Source: Caecitellus pseudoparvulus (Eukaryota > Bigyra: Bicosoecida). Taken from it: a stretch of DNA of 64,000 nucleotides. This document shows, one piece after another, positions 1-10,156 of the stretch (position 1 is the first letter of the stretch; every line of letters starts with the position of its first letter). The notes beneath the pieces were generated by a model. That model did not search any database, was not told where the DNA came from, and saw only the letters and a list, made by a program, of their open reading frames with translations. Location: NCBI GenBank assembly GCA_965644315.1, contig CBFFRQ010000042.1, positions 620,001-684,000 of the forward strand, in the 5' to 3' direction. Made by a program: the position numbers and the translations under genes.

Positions 1-1
1 A

Positions 2-1597
2 TTTGGCTTGACCCTGCAGTCTGAGAAGTCCTCCACTGCAGGAAAGGACATTGGCGGCAGTGAAGCACAGCCGCTTGGTGCTGCCGGCACGTCCACTGCC
101 GACGCAGCTGCCGCTCACAGGCCATTCGCAAAGCCCGTCGTGGCAGGGGGTGAGGCCAGGTTTGCCGCTCGGCTGCAGGCCCGGCCACACACCACAAGGC
201 ACCGCTCCTCAAGTGATGCGCAGGCCACCCCGCCCACGTCAGTGCGTACTGGCCGCGACGACTGGGCGGGCAGCGGACAATCGAACGTGCCACCCACTTC
301 GCCATCTCCTCTCAGCCGCCCGACGCTGGGACGAGGTGACAGCGGCAGTGGGCCCATGTTTGCGTCAACGAAAGCGAAACACTATCGCAGCGCCTCTGAT
401 GGCAGCTTTAGCACTGGTTCCCTGTACGGAGGTGCTGGCGCCACACATTCGCCTGAGCCAGCCTGGCATGGTGGCGGTGAGTGGCAACAGACACGAGGCG
501 GGCCTAACTTCGTTTCGGAAGATGACGGGACTTCGCGAAGCACAGCACTGGGGTACGCCTCTGAGAGGTATGGCAGCCAAGGAACCACTGTACAAGAGGA
601 CGGACACCACGGCACTGGTTACGGTGGTCGCGGGTATGCTGGGCATGACCAGGGCGGAGATGGGTATGCAGAGCATGTCCAGGGCGGTGATGGGTATGCA
701 GAGCATGACCAGGGCGGTGATGGGTATGCTGAGCATGGTCAGGGCGGTGATGGGTATGCTGGGCATGACCAGTGCGATGATGGGTATGCTGGGCATGACC
801 AGGGTGGTGATGGGTATGCGGAGCATGGTCAGGGCGGTGATGGGTATGCGGAGCATGGTCAGGGTGGTGATGGGTATGCTGGGCATGACCAGGGTGGTGA
901 TGGGTATGCTGGGCATGACCAGGGCGGTGATGGGTATGCTGGGCATGAGCAGGGCGGTGATGGGTATGCTGGGCATGACCAGGGCGGTGATGGGTATGCT
1001 GGGCATGACCAGGGTGACGCTGGGTATGCTGAGCATGACCAGGGTGACGCTGGCCAGGTGCAGCGTCGGGAAGATCTAGGGCAGGCGGAGCGCACTCATG
1101 TAGACCAAGGCTCGGGCAGGAAACACCAGGAAAGTGGTGATCAAGTGAAGGATGGAGGGTGGGCTGAAGCAAAGTTGTTGGTGACTTGGCCGAAGACATA
1201 CAGTGAGGATGAATCCTCGCCAGGTGCCGAAGACAGTCACTATGGTCATGCAGCCAAGGGGGCATCGTTGAAAGCTGGTGGCGCAGCTCATCCGACAGAG
1301 GAGGCAACTGCTATGCCAGAATTGCCCCCCCATGCAGCAGGGACTGTCGGAACTGGGGGTGCGGATGGTGCTGGAGGGCTTCTTGGAAAGGCACCTGCGA
1401 TGGCAAAAGCTTTGGCAATCTTGGCAGCCCAGCTTGGCAGCCAAGCAGGAGCCATCAAAAGACTGGGAAAAGCAGGTTTGAAGGTTGAGCTGAAAGAAGC
1501 GGAGCAAGTCAAGAGTGACTTGCTTGCAGCCGCTGCACACGTGATGCAGCACATTGCAACCCTCAAAGTCGTGCACGACAACTCTTCCATGCATTGA
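2..1597 (+). CDS. Decapeptide-repeat, Ser/Pro-rich protein (probably 5' partial)
   Basis: I do not recognise the family. The frame is open from the left edge to a TGA at 1595-1597. The first in-frame ATG is at 356, but the same Ser/Pro-rich composition runs before it, and a basic RSxSD motif occurs both at about 200-217 (HRSSSD) and at 380-400 (HYRSASDG). The true start is therefore probably left of the window or in an earlier exon. The centre is 14 near-perfect copies of a ten-residue unit, GYA(E/G)HxQGGD, at 632-1051. A charged linker follows, then a 60-residue Ala/Leu/Lys-rich end that looks helical (AKALAILAAQLGSQ, then EAEQVKSDLLAAAA). No signal peptide or membrane segment is visible. 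The RSxSD motifs could be phosphorylation sites, which is inference only. The gap to the next start is 155 bp. Confidence 0.6.
   Translation, partial: FGLTLQSEKSSTAGKDIGGSEAQPLGAAGTSTADAAAAHRPFAKPVVAGGEARFAARLQARPHTTRHRSSSDAQATPPTSVRTGRDDWAGSGQSNVPPTSPSPLSRPTLGRGDSGSGPMFASTKAKHYRSASDGSFSTGSLYGGAGATHSPEPAWHGGGEWQQTRGGPNFVSEDDGTSRSTALGYASERYGSQGTTVQEDGHHGTGYGGRGYAGHDQGGDGYAEHVQGGDGYAEHDQGGDGYAEHGQGGDGYAGHDQCDDGYAGHDQGGDGYAEHGQGGDGYAEHGQGGDGYAGHDQGGDGYAGHDQGGDGYAGHEQGGDGYAGHDQGGDGYAGHDQGDAGYAEHDQGDAGQVQRREDLGQAERTHVDQGSGRKHQESGDQVKDGGWAEAKLLVTWPKTYSEDESSPGAEDSHYGHAAKGASLKAGGAAHPTEEATAMPELPPHAAGTVGTGGADGAGGLLGKAPAMAKALAILAAQLGSQAGAIKRLGKAGLKVELKEAEQVKSDLLAAAAHVMQHIATLKVVHDNSSMH
632..1051 (+). repeat. 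30-bp coding tandem repeat, 14 units
   Basis: Fourteen head-to-tail 30-bp units with core GGGTATGCTGGGCATGACC encode GYAGHDQGGD and its variants (E for G, G/V/E for D, one CDD and two GDA endings). The units differ by only one to a few bases, which suggests recent expansion or homogenisation. The unit length is a multiple of three and lacks stops in several frames on both strands, so long antisense and shifted open frames occur here. I treat those as by-products. Confidence 0.95.
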
Positions 1598-1752
1598 ACT
1601 GTTCTCAAGAAATGCACAGTGTCGTTGTGATGCTAGATGCATAAAGTGGTTTGCGCTTGTCCGCTGCGCTTCTGGTGAGAGGGTGGTGCTGCTCGCGCCG
1701 TGGGCGGAATTTGCACTGGGCTGTGTCGCGGGAATTGAGCACCTTGCACTTA

Positions 1753-4497
1753 ATGGCGGCTGTGGAAGACACACGCAGTGGGAGGCAGCATAGCGTTGAA
1801 GAGATGCGAACAGTGGAGGATGGCTGCCATCACTGTCGAAGCAGCCGTGAACAGCTGGAGGCAGTGACTCGGGTGAGTTGGAGCCCGTGCAGCTATGGCA
1901 ACGCAACTCTGCCTTTTGCACGGGATCCGCGGTCTTCCCACCTACAGGAGCTGGAGAGCAAAGACTCCGAGTGCACTACGCTCCAGAGGCTGCTGTCAGA
2001 GTGCAAGGCACAGCTCGCTAGCTCAGCAGCTGCCTCCGAATCAAAGTGTAGGGAGCTGGGCAGGGTGGTCGAAGGTCTGCAGGCAGCGCTGGCTTCGAGC
2101 AAAAGCGAGCTGGAAGCACGCGCTGAAGCGCAGCTGCAAAGTGCACGAGAGACTGCGCAGAGTATGCAGAAGCGGCATGCTGAGGAGATTCACAAGGTGC
2201 GAGCGGAGATGCAGGAGTTCGCCTCCAAGCGGGCTGGTGATGTGCAGCTCGTCACGAGCAAGTATGAGACCGTCCTTCATCAACTCAGCAGCCAGTACGA
2301 GGGCGACATGGCTGAGATGCAGGCTAGCCTCGTTGCCGAGGCATCTCGCCATGAGCGAGCGGTGGAAGCAATGGCAGCGAGCCATGCGGTGGACTTGTCC
2401 AGCCTGCAGCAAGTCTCTGAGCTGAAGGTGCGCTTGCTGACAGCGAGGCTGGAGAGCCTGCAAGAACAAATGGTCATGCTGGCAGATGTGCATGCACCGT
2501 CCGCAGACGAGGTCGCTGCGTCGCTCTCTGGAAACCAAGTCCTGACCTGCTTGCAAGAGTTGCAGGCTGCTATTCCAGCTTCCAAGAACAACGCGCGGCT
2601 TCTACAGGACGCCAGGGCTGCCTTGGCAGACCAGTGCGAAGCCATGCGGGCAGAGCTGGTCCGGCGCCAGCACCTCTCAAGCATTGCCGTTCGAAACAGC
2701 GAAGTGCAGGCTGGCTTGCTCGCCATGGAGCACACGGAAAAGGCCGACGAGCTGTTGCGCAGCGTGGTGGGCCAATACCACGAGCAGTGGCAGCAAGTGC
2801 TGGAAGGCTGTGAAGGTTCGTCAATGGAACCTGCTGTCATGCAAGCAGAGCTTAACGCCGCGCGTGCCCTGGTTCGCACATGCAAGGAACAAACGGAGGC
2901 GCTGGAGCGACGGGCTGCCGAGCTTCGCGCCCAAGTGTCAAAACTTGGGCGTGAAGCCTTTGAAGCCCACTGCATGGTACTCGCGGGCTCCGGCAGCGAC
3001 GAGGCGGGGAACAGCCCGAGAAGCGCAGCTCTGCGAGGCATGAGAGCGCTGCAAGCTGCATACAGAGCTGAGCTGCGCCGTCTTGAGCGAGACCTGCGAG
3101 GTCATGCCACATCCGCGGTGCGTCAAGCCGTCACTGCTGGTCGGGTCGGCGGGGACACTGCAGTGCAACTCCTGGCTGCGGCTGCAAGCATTCACTTTGG
3201 CGCAGAGGTCGCTGCTGCAGAGTCAGCGGCGGGGCTGGCTGATGGAGGTGGCAGTCGTGCAGTCATTCTGCCGACTGCCTTGTCCCTGGCGACAGAAATC
3301 GATCAGCTGGCTCGCGGAGCCAGCGAATCTGCATCACTGCGAAGGATAGAGCAAGCCGAGGCAGCTACCAAGCGGGCAGAAGCGGAGTTGCAAGCGAAAA
3401 CTGCTGCGCTGCAATCCGCGCATGAGGCGGCGCTCCAGACTTTGTCCGCCAGCCACGAGCAGGCACTGGCTGCTGTGAAAGCACAGTCCGAGCAGCAGGT
3501 GGTGTCGCTGTCCACAGACTTGAAGGAGCTGCAGCGTGACCTCGAAGCGCGCCAAACTGAGCTGGAGGCATCGAAAGGGGCTCTAGCAGAGTGTGAGGCA
3601 CAGCTTGAGGAGAGCCGGGCTGAGGCAAAAGAAGCGCTGCTCAGGATTCGCGACCACGATGCTACCGTGGCGCAAGTCATGGAGAACGTAAAGCATGCCA
3701 CGGAAGCCATCCAGGACAGCGCCAATGAGACAGTCGCGCATGCCGTGGCCCACAGTGCGGCTGCCGCGGCAGCTCAGCGGGCTGTTGCCAGCGCTGCATC
3801 CGGCGAGGTGAAGCGCCTCAAAGCCATGGTCGCAGACCTCCACAATCGTCTTCGGCAGAAGGAACGCCAAGCTGCTGAGGCCAGTGTCCAAGCAGCGGAT
3901 GTCGTCACTGCACTCAAGCGAGAACGACAACGGCACGCCGGCTGCCGGGAAGAGGTGAACACCTTGGCCAGCCAGTTGCATGCCAATCGGCAAGTGATTG
4001 CAGACCTTTTGCTCAAGACGCAAGCGTATGCTGCCGCACATGGCCTGGAGGGGGGCTCCGGACCAACGACCCCCAGCCCGAGCAAATCATATGCTGAGTT
4101 CGCTGCTAGGAACGGCTTAGGATCACAGCCAAAGAGCCCGTCCGCAGTGGTACGAAGCTTGGCAGGAAGCACAGCGGTCAAGGACGTCACGGGTTCGCTG
4201 CCCAGTCCGACCTCTCCTTGGCGCTCGTCGCCCACCACCCGAAGCCTGGCCCGGACATCACCGCAGCCTCGCCGTGGACGAGGATCTTCACCGGCTACGA
4301 GCCCAGATCAGAAGCCAGCGTCCCCCTCTGACACACGTCGTGCTAAGGACTTGATCCGCGGCCACATTCTCCGCACGGATTCCGTGTCAGGGCTGGGGCA
4401 CAAGCGATACGATGTCAAGTCCAAGCACAAAGGTTTCGGCACCGTCGCGGTCCGTCGAACTTCCTTGCTGCTCAAGCGCAGCGCCCAAAAGCAATGA
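1753..4497 (+). CDS. Long coiled-coil protein with basic, Ser/Pro-rich C-terminus
   Basis: Proposed exons are 1753-1872 and 1948-4497, giving 889 residues. The 75-nt intron (GTGAGT...CTACAG) is in phase 0, so reading through is also open, but splicing joins LEAVTR to ELESKDSE and restores a continuous heptad pattern. Residues of about 30-780 are almost entirely predicted coiled coil, rich in Glu, Ala, Gln, Lys and Arg with little Pro or Gly. The last 130 residues are disordered with many SP/TP dipeptides, and the end is strongly basic (SGLGHKRYDVKSKHKGFG). No motor, membrane or enzymatic motif is visible. A cytoskeletal or centrosomal scaffold is a plausible guess only. A GCGGAATTTGC sequence lies about 50 bp upstream of the ATG. 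Confidence 0.7.
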   Translation: MAAVEDTRSGRQHSVEEMRTVEDGCHHCRSSREQLEAVTRVSWSPCSYGNATLPFARDPRSSHLQELESKDSECTTLQRLLSECKAQLASSAAASESKCRELGRVVEGLQAALASSKSELEARAEAQLQSARETAQSMQKRHAEEIHKVRAEMQEFASKRAGDVQLVTSKYETVLHQLSSQYEGDMAEMQASLVAEASRHERAVEAMAASHAVDLSSLQQVSELKVRLLTARLESLQEQMVMLADVHAPSADEVAASLSGNQVLTCLQELQAAIPASKNNARLLQDARAALADQCEAMRAELVRRQHLSSIAVRNSEVQAGLLAMEHTEKADELLRSVVGQYHEQWQQVLEGCEGSSMEPAVMQAELNAARALVRTCKEQTEALERRAAELRAQVSKLGREAFEAHCMVLAGSGSDEAGNSPRSAALRGMRALQAAYRAELRRLERDLRGHATSAVRQAVTAGRVGGDTAVQLLAAAASIHFGAEVAAAESAAGLADGGGSRAVILPTALSLATEIDQLARGASESASLRRIEQAEAATKRAEAELQAKTAALQSAHEAALQTLSASHEQALAAVKAQSEQQVVSLSTDLKELQRDLEARQTELEASKGALAECEAQLEESRAEAKEALLRIRDHDATVAQVMENVKHATEAIQDSANETVAHAVAHSAAAAAAQRAVASAASGEVKRLKAMVADLHNRLRQKERQAAEASVQAADVVTALKRERQRHAGCREEVNTLASQLHANRQVIADLLLKTQAYAAAHGLEGGSGPTTPSPSKSYAEFAARNGLGSQPKSPSAVVRSLAGSTAVKDVTGSLPSPTSPWRSSPTTRSLARTSPQPRRGRGSSPATSPDQKPASPSDTRRAKDLIRGHILRTDSVSGLGHKRYDVKSKHKGFGTVAVRRTSLLLKRSAQKQ

Positions 4498-4743
4498 GCC
4501 ACGTGCAGGCCCAATGCAAAATGAAGTGCAAGACTGTACGTGATAGAGGTGGTGGCTCTGCGTGCCCCCTGACTCCAAGCCGGTGTGTTGCCTTACACCC
4601 AGGGAAAATGCAAGGCTGGCCAACAGCGGCATGCCAGGGCTCAGCATGCCAGAGCCATTCAGACATATGAAACAAATCACCATCCCCTGCCAATAATACA
4701 CGGTTCCTTCTTCATTGCCACATGTTCAGTCAGTCAGTTCACC

Positions 4744-6257
4744 ATGCTGTCTGCAGCATTGTCTCTTGGTGGGCGAGCGGTTGGGCGCCAGCTGCCGGCC
4801 TCCAGCGCCCTTTTGCCAACCCTGGCGCCGCTGGTGTTTGGCAAGCCCCAGAAGTATGTGCGCACATTCTTCAGTACTCGTGAAGAAGTCTGGCCGGAGC
4901 GAGGCGTGAACACCATCGTGCGTGACCTGTGGTAGACACAGGCGTGGTGAGGGTGTGCGTTTCGGGCCGGCACCACAGGGACGCCTTGGCCCGTCTGTGC
5001 AGCTCAACATCGTCCCCCAAGGCAATGCCCACATCGTTGAACGTTTTGGAAAGCTGAGATCCGTCGAGTACAGTGGCTTTTACTTTGCACTGCCCTGTGA
5101 GTGCGGCGGGTGCCCGTATTACCGGCCAGCCACCACGCCGAACTGCTTGCGCCGTCCACACCGGCGCCATGCCCTCCCCCCTTTACAGTGGTGGACAAGA
5201 TCGCCTACGGTACGTGGCGAGTGGAGGTGCATGCCTGCATTTGATTGCATCCGTGTTGTTACCCGCCCCCTGCTCAGTCATTGACATGCGTGAGCGTGCG
5301 ATGGCCATTCGGCCACAGCAGGCAATCTCTCGGGACAATGTATCCCTGACGCTGGATGGCGTGGTGTACGTCAGGGTTGTGGAGCCCGAGAAGTGCGCGT
5401 ACGGAGCTCGGCGCCCATTCTACGCTGTCGCACAGCACGCGCAGAGCGTCATGCGAGCAGCCATCGGGCGGCGCAACATGGAGGACGCCTTCCACGACCG
5501 GGCTGGCTTGAACAAGGACATCCGCGACGACATCTCCGCGGCCGCAGTCGCGTGGGGCTTGGAAGTGATGCGGTACGAAGTGCTGAACATCGAGGCAGAT
5601 GCGTCTGTCTCCCGTGCAATGGACTTGCAGGCCACCGCTGAGCGCCGGCGGCGGGAAGAGATCATCACAGCCGATGGCCTGGCCTCCGCCATGGAGCGCC
5701 AGGCAGAGGCTGAGAAGCGCAGCGCCATTCTTAAGGCTGAGGGGATGGCCGACAGCGTGCGCCTGGCGGCCCAGGCAGAGCGCGAGCGGCAAGTGCTCAC
5801 CGCCATGGGCCAGGCAGAGAGCTTGAAGGCGGTGGGGGCAGGGCTGTCTCAGGAGGCGGGGGTGGCGGCTGCGCACATGCAGCTGGCGCAAGCCTACATG
5901 GACATGATGGGCCGCATGGGCTCCACATCCAACACGCTCATGCTGAGTGGCGGGGCGGGGGGCGCTGGCAGCGTGGAGGAGATGGCAGCTCGGGTGTCTG
6001 CTGTGTTCAGCACCATGGGCGTAGTGCCGCCTGTGAAGACAGACCCCTCCGTGCAGACGAGCGACTTGCCCGAGGCTGTGTCGAAGTCTGAGACAACCAA
6101 GCCGGGGAAGCGCGCAGCGCCCACCCCCAGTGACACTGTCATGGCCACCGTGGAAGCCGCGCTGAGCAGCTCCCCGGATGCCGACAAGCGGGAGGCAACG
6201 GACGAGTCCTTCGGCGCGGGTCTCTTGGACAACAAGTACTTCTCGAACATGAGGTAG
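4744..6257 (+). CDS. STOML2: Mitochondrial stomatin-like protein 2 (SPFH/prohibitin domain)
   Basis: Exons 4744-4917, 5003-5096, 5189-5209 and 5278-6257 join in frame to 422 residues. Exon 3 is a 21-nt micro-exon encoding LVDKIAY. The N-terminus is Arg/Ser/Ala-rich (MLSAALSLGGRAVGRQLPAS) and fits a mitochondrial presequence. The SPFH core follows: VPQGNAHIVERFGKL, the VDKIAYVIDMRE stretch, then DNVSLTLDGVVYVRV. An Ala/Glu/Arg-rich helix comes next (ATAERRRREEI...AEAEKRSAIL), and the C-terminal region contains SNTLMLSGG. This order and length match eukaryotic SLP-2, an inner-membrane scaffold that binds cardiolipin and prohibitins and stabilises respiratory complexes. All introns are short with GTGCGT, GTGAGT or GTACGT donors. 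The family is clear; the exact junctions are predicted. Confidence 0.9.
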
Positions 6258-6641
6258 CTCGCGTATTGCCTGCCTGCACCTGTCATGCCCAAACCTGGCG
6301 ACCTGACATTCCCGAATGCAGCGTTTCCCGTCGCGTTGCTTCTCTTGTAGCTCTTGTTCTCTCAAAGCTTTGCATGCACAGTCTGATAATTGGACGGGAG
6401 ATCCATTCAACAAAAGCCCCGTAGTGGTACAATTGCTTTGCTGCAGATGGGAACTCCAGTCCTCTCCCATGCACATGCAACAACCTCTGTGACTAGGTCT
6501 CACGCGAGGTGTTGGGCGTGGTATTCCTTGCCCAACAGAGGCGCGGCCGAGCGCGGGAAGCGCGGCCAGCGACGTCGAGACACAGGATTGCTCAAGTGCC
6601 TGTGCAGCTGCGTGCGAGGTCACCCAGCGCACTCATTCACC
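6258..6641. other. Intergenic region between the stomatin and LRR genes
   Basis: No convincing gene was found in these 384 bp. They hold a GCGTTTC element at 6321-6327 and an AT-richer stretch around 6360-6440. The LRR-gene promoter is presumed to lie here. I saw no tRNA or repeat. Confidence 0.5.
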
Positions 6642-8161
6642 ATGCCTAAGCGCAAGAAGGGGAAGAAGAGCAAGGCGCCGCCCCCTCCCGCTCTGCCAGT
6701 GCGTGAGGTGTCTGCAGCGTGCAGGGCGAAACGCTGCTGAAACGTGCTTCCCATTCTCTGCGCTCAGAGGGACTTCACCGCCATCCCAGCGCTAGATGGA
6801 GCGGCAGGCGCAATAGGCATTGAACAGATGCAGTTCTCCCGCAAGATTGATGCCGTGAAGATGGTGAGTGTGCCCTGGTCGTGGTCGTGCGCCGGGTGAG
6901 CATCGCTGTGCAACGCTCCTCAACTCAGGCCATGGCCGAGGATGTTATTTCTGCCGCTGTCGCGTCAGGGGAGCGGGGCGTGTCCCTGTCCAGCTTATCG
7001 CTACATGCACTTCCAGATTCCTTGTCCAGCCTCGCCGGCCTTCAAGAGTTGGACTTGTCGGACAACTTCATCGTGCCAGGTGTGTGCTGGTGACAGAAAC
7101 GCTGGCGTGCTTGGAGGCCATGCAGGTGCTCTCTCTGCCGCGCAGGCATTTTTGACCACCTGTCCGAGTTCACTGCACTGAAAGCACTCAATCTTCGGAA
7201 GAACTTCCTCGCGGGGCCGCTCCCAGATGCTCTGGGTGCCAATGCGCAGCTCACAGAGCTGGAGCTGGATGGTGGGTAGCGAGGCTGCATGCCGTGTGAG
7301 AACACTGCTGCACTTGCACGTCATCGCCCCGCCACAGACAACATGATCACAGAGCTGCCTGCGGCTGCCGCCTCGCTGGCAGAGTTAGCCGTGCTGACTC
7401 TCAGTCACAACCGACTGACTGTGCTGCCAGGGGCGCCGTTTTCTGCATGGGCTCGCCTGCTGCACCTTGACCTGCGCCACAACCAGCTGAAGGAAATCCC
7501 AGCCGAGATCGGGAGCTGCGACAGCTTGGAAGTGCTGCTGGTGTCACACAACCAGCTGGCTGCCTTGCCGGACAAGCTGGGCCTCCTGTCGCGGCTGCAG
7601 GTGCTGGACGCCTGCCACAACGTGCTCACCAGCACGCCGGAGAACTTGGAAGCCTGCACGCACCTCCGCCGACTGGACTTCAGCTACAACAAACTGACAG
7701 AGCTGCGCAGTGACACGTTTGGAACGCTGGAGGGGCTGCAGGAGCTGTTCGTGAACAACAACAAGATCGCAGCGCTGCCCCCCAGCCTCGGCAGCTGCTC
7801 TGCGTTGACGGTGCTGTGTGCGGCCAACAACTCACTGACTTCCCTGCCCGAGGAGCTGGGCGCCTGCACGGGCCTGCGGGAGGTGTACTTGCAGAACAAT
7901 CCCAAACTGACGGCACTGCCAGCAGGCGCGGCTGCATGGGCCTCCGTGCAACAAGTGACCCTGCACGGGTGTAAGCTGAAGGTGGTGCCAGCCGAAATTG
8001 CGACGGGGTGGAAGGAGTGTGCCTTTTTCGACGTGCAGAGCAAGGGCAAGAAGAAGAGCTGCAAGCTGACTGAGGAGTTCCTGTTCGAGATGGACAAGAC
8101 GCACATCACCGGATTTGCCATGGCAAAGAAGAAGAAGGGCAAGAAGGGCAAGAAGAAATGA
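6642..8161 (+). CDS. Leucine-rich-repeat protein with Lys-rich ends (LRRC40-like)
   Basis: Exons 6642-6698, 6768-6863, 6929-7079, 7146-7271 and 7338-8161 join in frame to 417 residues. The start ATG is followed by MPKRKKGKKSK. From residue 60 onward about a dozen typical 22-24-residue LRRs follow the pattern LxxLxLxxNxLxxLP, for example LLHLDLRHNQLKEIPAEIG and LRRLDFSYNKLTELR. The LRR spacing resembles LRRC40, Shoc2 or PIRL proteins, which are adaptors for small GTPases or phosphatases; the precise partner cannot be read. The protein ends in a striking basic tail, MAKKKKGKKGKKK. All four introns are 65-69 nt and fall in the first half. There is no signal peptide or membrane segment, so it is probably intracellular. 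Confidence 0.85.
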
Positions 8162-8367
8162 ACTGCGCTGCTGTCAAGTCACAGCCGCACACTGAGGCTG
8201 CGGGCGGCCGCCCATGTCTGCTGCTGGAAAACACCGGAGATACAGCGGCAAATTCGTGCGGCTGCCTCACCACACGCCTCTTGCGCAGCTCTGTCCTGTC
8301 CACATGTGCAGCAGGGTGTCCAGTGGAGCACCACGCCGGTCCTGGGAGGGAGTGGCTTCAGCGCAGC

Positions 8368-8376
8368 AATTTCCGC
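8368..8376 (+). promoter_or_regulatory. AATTTCCGC element at the MFS start
   Basis: AATTTCCGC ends one base before the ATG at 8378. The same nine bases, in either orientation, occur just upstream of other starts (near 19971, 31102, 39012 and 49482). The regulatory role is inferred from position only. Confidence 0.3.
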
Positions 8377-8377
8377 A

Positions 8378-10138
8378 ATGGCGCCACTCAAGCGAACGCA
8401 CATCAATGCCATCGTCGTTGCGGCATGCATCACGATCCTGTACCAGTGCCTGACAAACATGCGCAACATCCTGCAGTTCCCCGCGGCACGGACCCTCATT
8501 TCGTGCTCCACTCCCACCCCGCCTGGGTACGACCGGTCTCAGGCAGAGTGGTCTGGGTCCGCACATTGCAACGACACCTCCCTTGTCGTGGAGCAGGCCC
8601 AGCTGCTTCGCGGCACAGCCACTGGCTTTGACCTTGCCCTGCAGTGTGTCACCGTGCCCATTGCAGGCTCGCTGGCTGATGCCGTGGGCCGGCGCAGTGT
8701 CGTGCTGTGGAGCTGTGCGTTGCTGGTGCTGGCAAGCTTGGCTTTGTACGCCGCCACCGCTGCGCTGTCGCCTGGGCTGCTGCTCATTGGGTACATCTTA
8801 GCAGGGCTCGGCGGCCAGGTGCAGGCCATGCTGAACATCCAAGTGGCTGACTCCATCCGGCACGGGCCGACCCGGGCGCTGGTGTACGGTGCCCAGCAGG
8901 GGGTGTCCCTCCTCACCACCATCGCGCTGACGGTGCTGACGGCGCAGTTTGTGCTGGAAGACAACCCCACTGACTATGGGCCTCTCTTCGGCCTGCTGTT
9001 CTTGCTGACGATGGTCTTTGTGCTGTGCGTGCTGCTGCTGTGGCCGGAGACGGTCGTGCCTGCCGCCGTGCTGCAGGTGAGGCCGGACTGGCGGGTGCGA
9101 GAGACACCCCACAAGGACGGGGCCGCTTTGCTCCCTAGTGAGGAGCACGAAGATCACGCCCCCACCGCCTCGCCCACGGCCCTCACTGGGGCAGAGGCGG
9201 CGGTCCCCCCTGAAACTGCTGCGGCTGCTCTGGCGGCTGCGGGCAAGGGGTCCTCCTCCAGCTTGCTGCTGTGCTGTCGCTACGGCCTGTGGTGCGCCAT
9301 CGCGCGCAGGGCTGAAGTCAAGCACGCTGCCGCACCCCAAGGCGCCGCAGCGGAAGGCGCTGCTGTCCTGGTGAGTGCTGGCGAGCAGGGTGAGGAGGAG
9401 GCGGGGCAGGGGGTAGAGGCGCCCCTGCGCCTGCCCACCTCCGTGCCCTGTGCGGCCAAGCTGTGCAACCCCTGTCGCTCGCCGTTCACGCTGTGGCAAC
9501 ACGCCTTCCCCTGGCGCATCATGTGCGTCATGTGCACCGCCGTGGTGGGCGCCTCCGCCATCATCAACCTGCAGGCCTGGACTGTACAGCGCTACGGCTT
9601 CTCTAACGCCCTCAGCACATACGTGTACGGCGGCATCATCGTCGTGCTGCTGCTCTCCTTCCTGGCCTCTCCGCTTGTTCTCTCCTTTGCGGGCCCCGGC
9701 AACACACTCACTGCAGGGTTCGCGACGCTCGTGGTGGGCTTCGCGTTGCTGGCAGTGTCGGCGCCCCACCCCGCCCTGGGTGTCAGCGGTGCAGTGGTGG
9801 TGGCCGCTTCAGGCTTTTGTTACCCAGCCCTGCAGAGCCTCATTGCATCAGCAACACCCCCCGCTGCCCAGGCCAGGGTGCAGAGCGGACTGTCCTCCCT
9901 GGTGCTGGTGGCGGCGGGGGTGGGCGCAGCCACACACTCCGCCCTATTCGCGTACGCCCCGCTGCTGGGCGGCGTGGTGTCCACGGCCTTTGCCTTAGCG
10001 GTGGTGTGCCTGTCCTGCTCAGTGCTGCTGCTGCGCCTGTGGGCGCTGCCAGTGCTGCCAGCGCAGGCCGAGGGAGGGGGGCCTGAGCGCGGCACGGGGG
10101 GGGTGGAGCTGGCGCCGCTGGCCCGTGCTGGGGTGTGA
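8378..10138 (+). CDS. Major facilitator superfamily transporter
   Basis: Single exon of 586 residues, starting at ATG 8378 (MAPLKRTHINAIVV). The MFS signature loop between helices 2 and 3 is clear (GSLADAVGRRS). About twelve hydrophobic segments are visible in two groups of six, for example VVLWSCALLVLASLALY in the first half and GGIIVVLLLSFLASPLVLSF in the second. The central cytoplasmic loop is unusually long, about 140 residues of acidic and Ala-rich sequence followed by a Cys-containing patch. The fold resembles the MFSD14/TetA-like group, but the substrate cannot be told. The gene converges on RAB11 with only 18 bp between the two stop codons. Confidence 0.85.
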   Translation: MAPLKRTHINAIVVAACITILYQCLTNMRNILQFPAARTLISCSTPTPPGYDRSQAEWSGSAHCNDTSLVVEQAQLLRGTATGFDLALQCVTVPIAGSLADAVGRRSVVLWSCALLVLASLALYAATAALSPGLLLIGYILAGLGGQVQAMLNIQVADSIRHGPTRALVYGAQQGVSLLTTIALTVLTAQFVLEDNPTDYGPLFGLLFLLTMVFVLCVLLLWPETVVPAAVLQVRPDWRVRETPHKDGAALLPSEEHEDHAPTASPTALTGAEAAVPPETAAAALAAAGKGSSSSLLLCCRYGLWCAIARRAEVKHAAAPQGAAAEGAAVLVSAGEQGEEEAGQGVEAPLRLPTSVPCAAKLCNPCRSPFTLWQHAFPWRIMCVMCTAVVGASAIINLQAWTVQRYGFSNALSTYVYGGIIVVLLLSFLASPLVLSFAGPGNTLTAGFATLVVGFALLAVSAPHPALGVSGAVVVAASGFCYPALQSLIASATPPAAQARVQSGLSSLVLVAAGVGAATHSALFAYAPLLGGVVSTAFALAVVCLSCSVLLLRLWALPVLPAQAEGGGPERGTGGVELAPLARAGV

Positions 10139-10156
10139 AGAGAACACTGCATTAAG

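Noticed and set aside
51-1079. A 342-codon open frame shifted against the repeat protein, plus long antisense frames over the same array.
   Set aside because: They are by-products of a 30-bp repeat without stops in several registers; the composition (Met/Gly/Arg dipeptide-like runs) is not protein-like.
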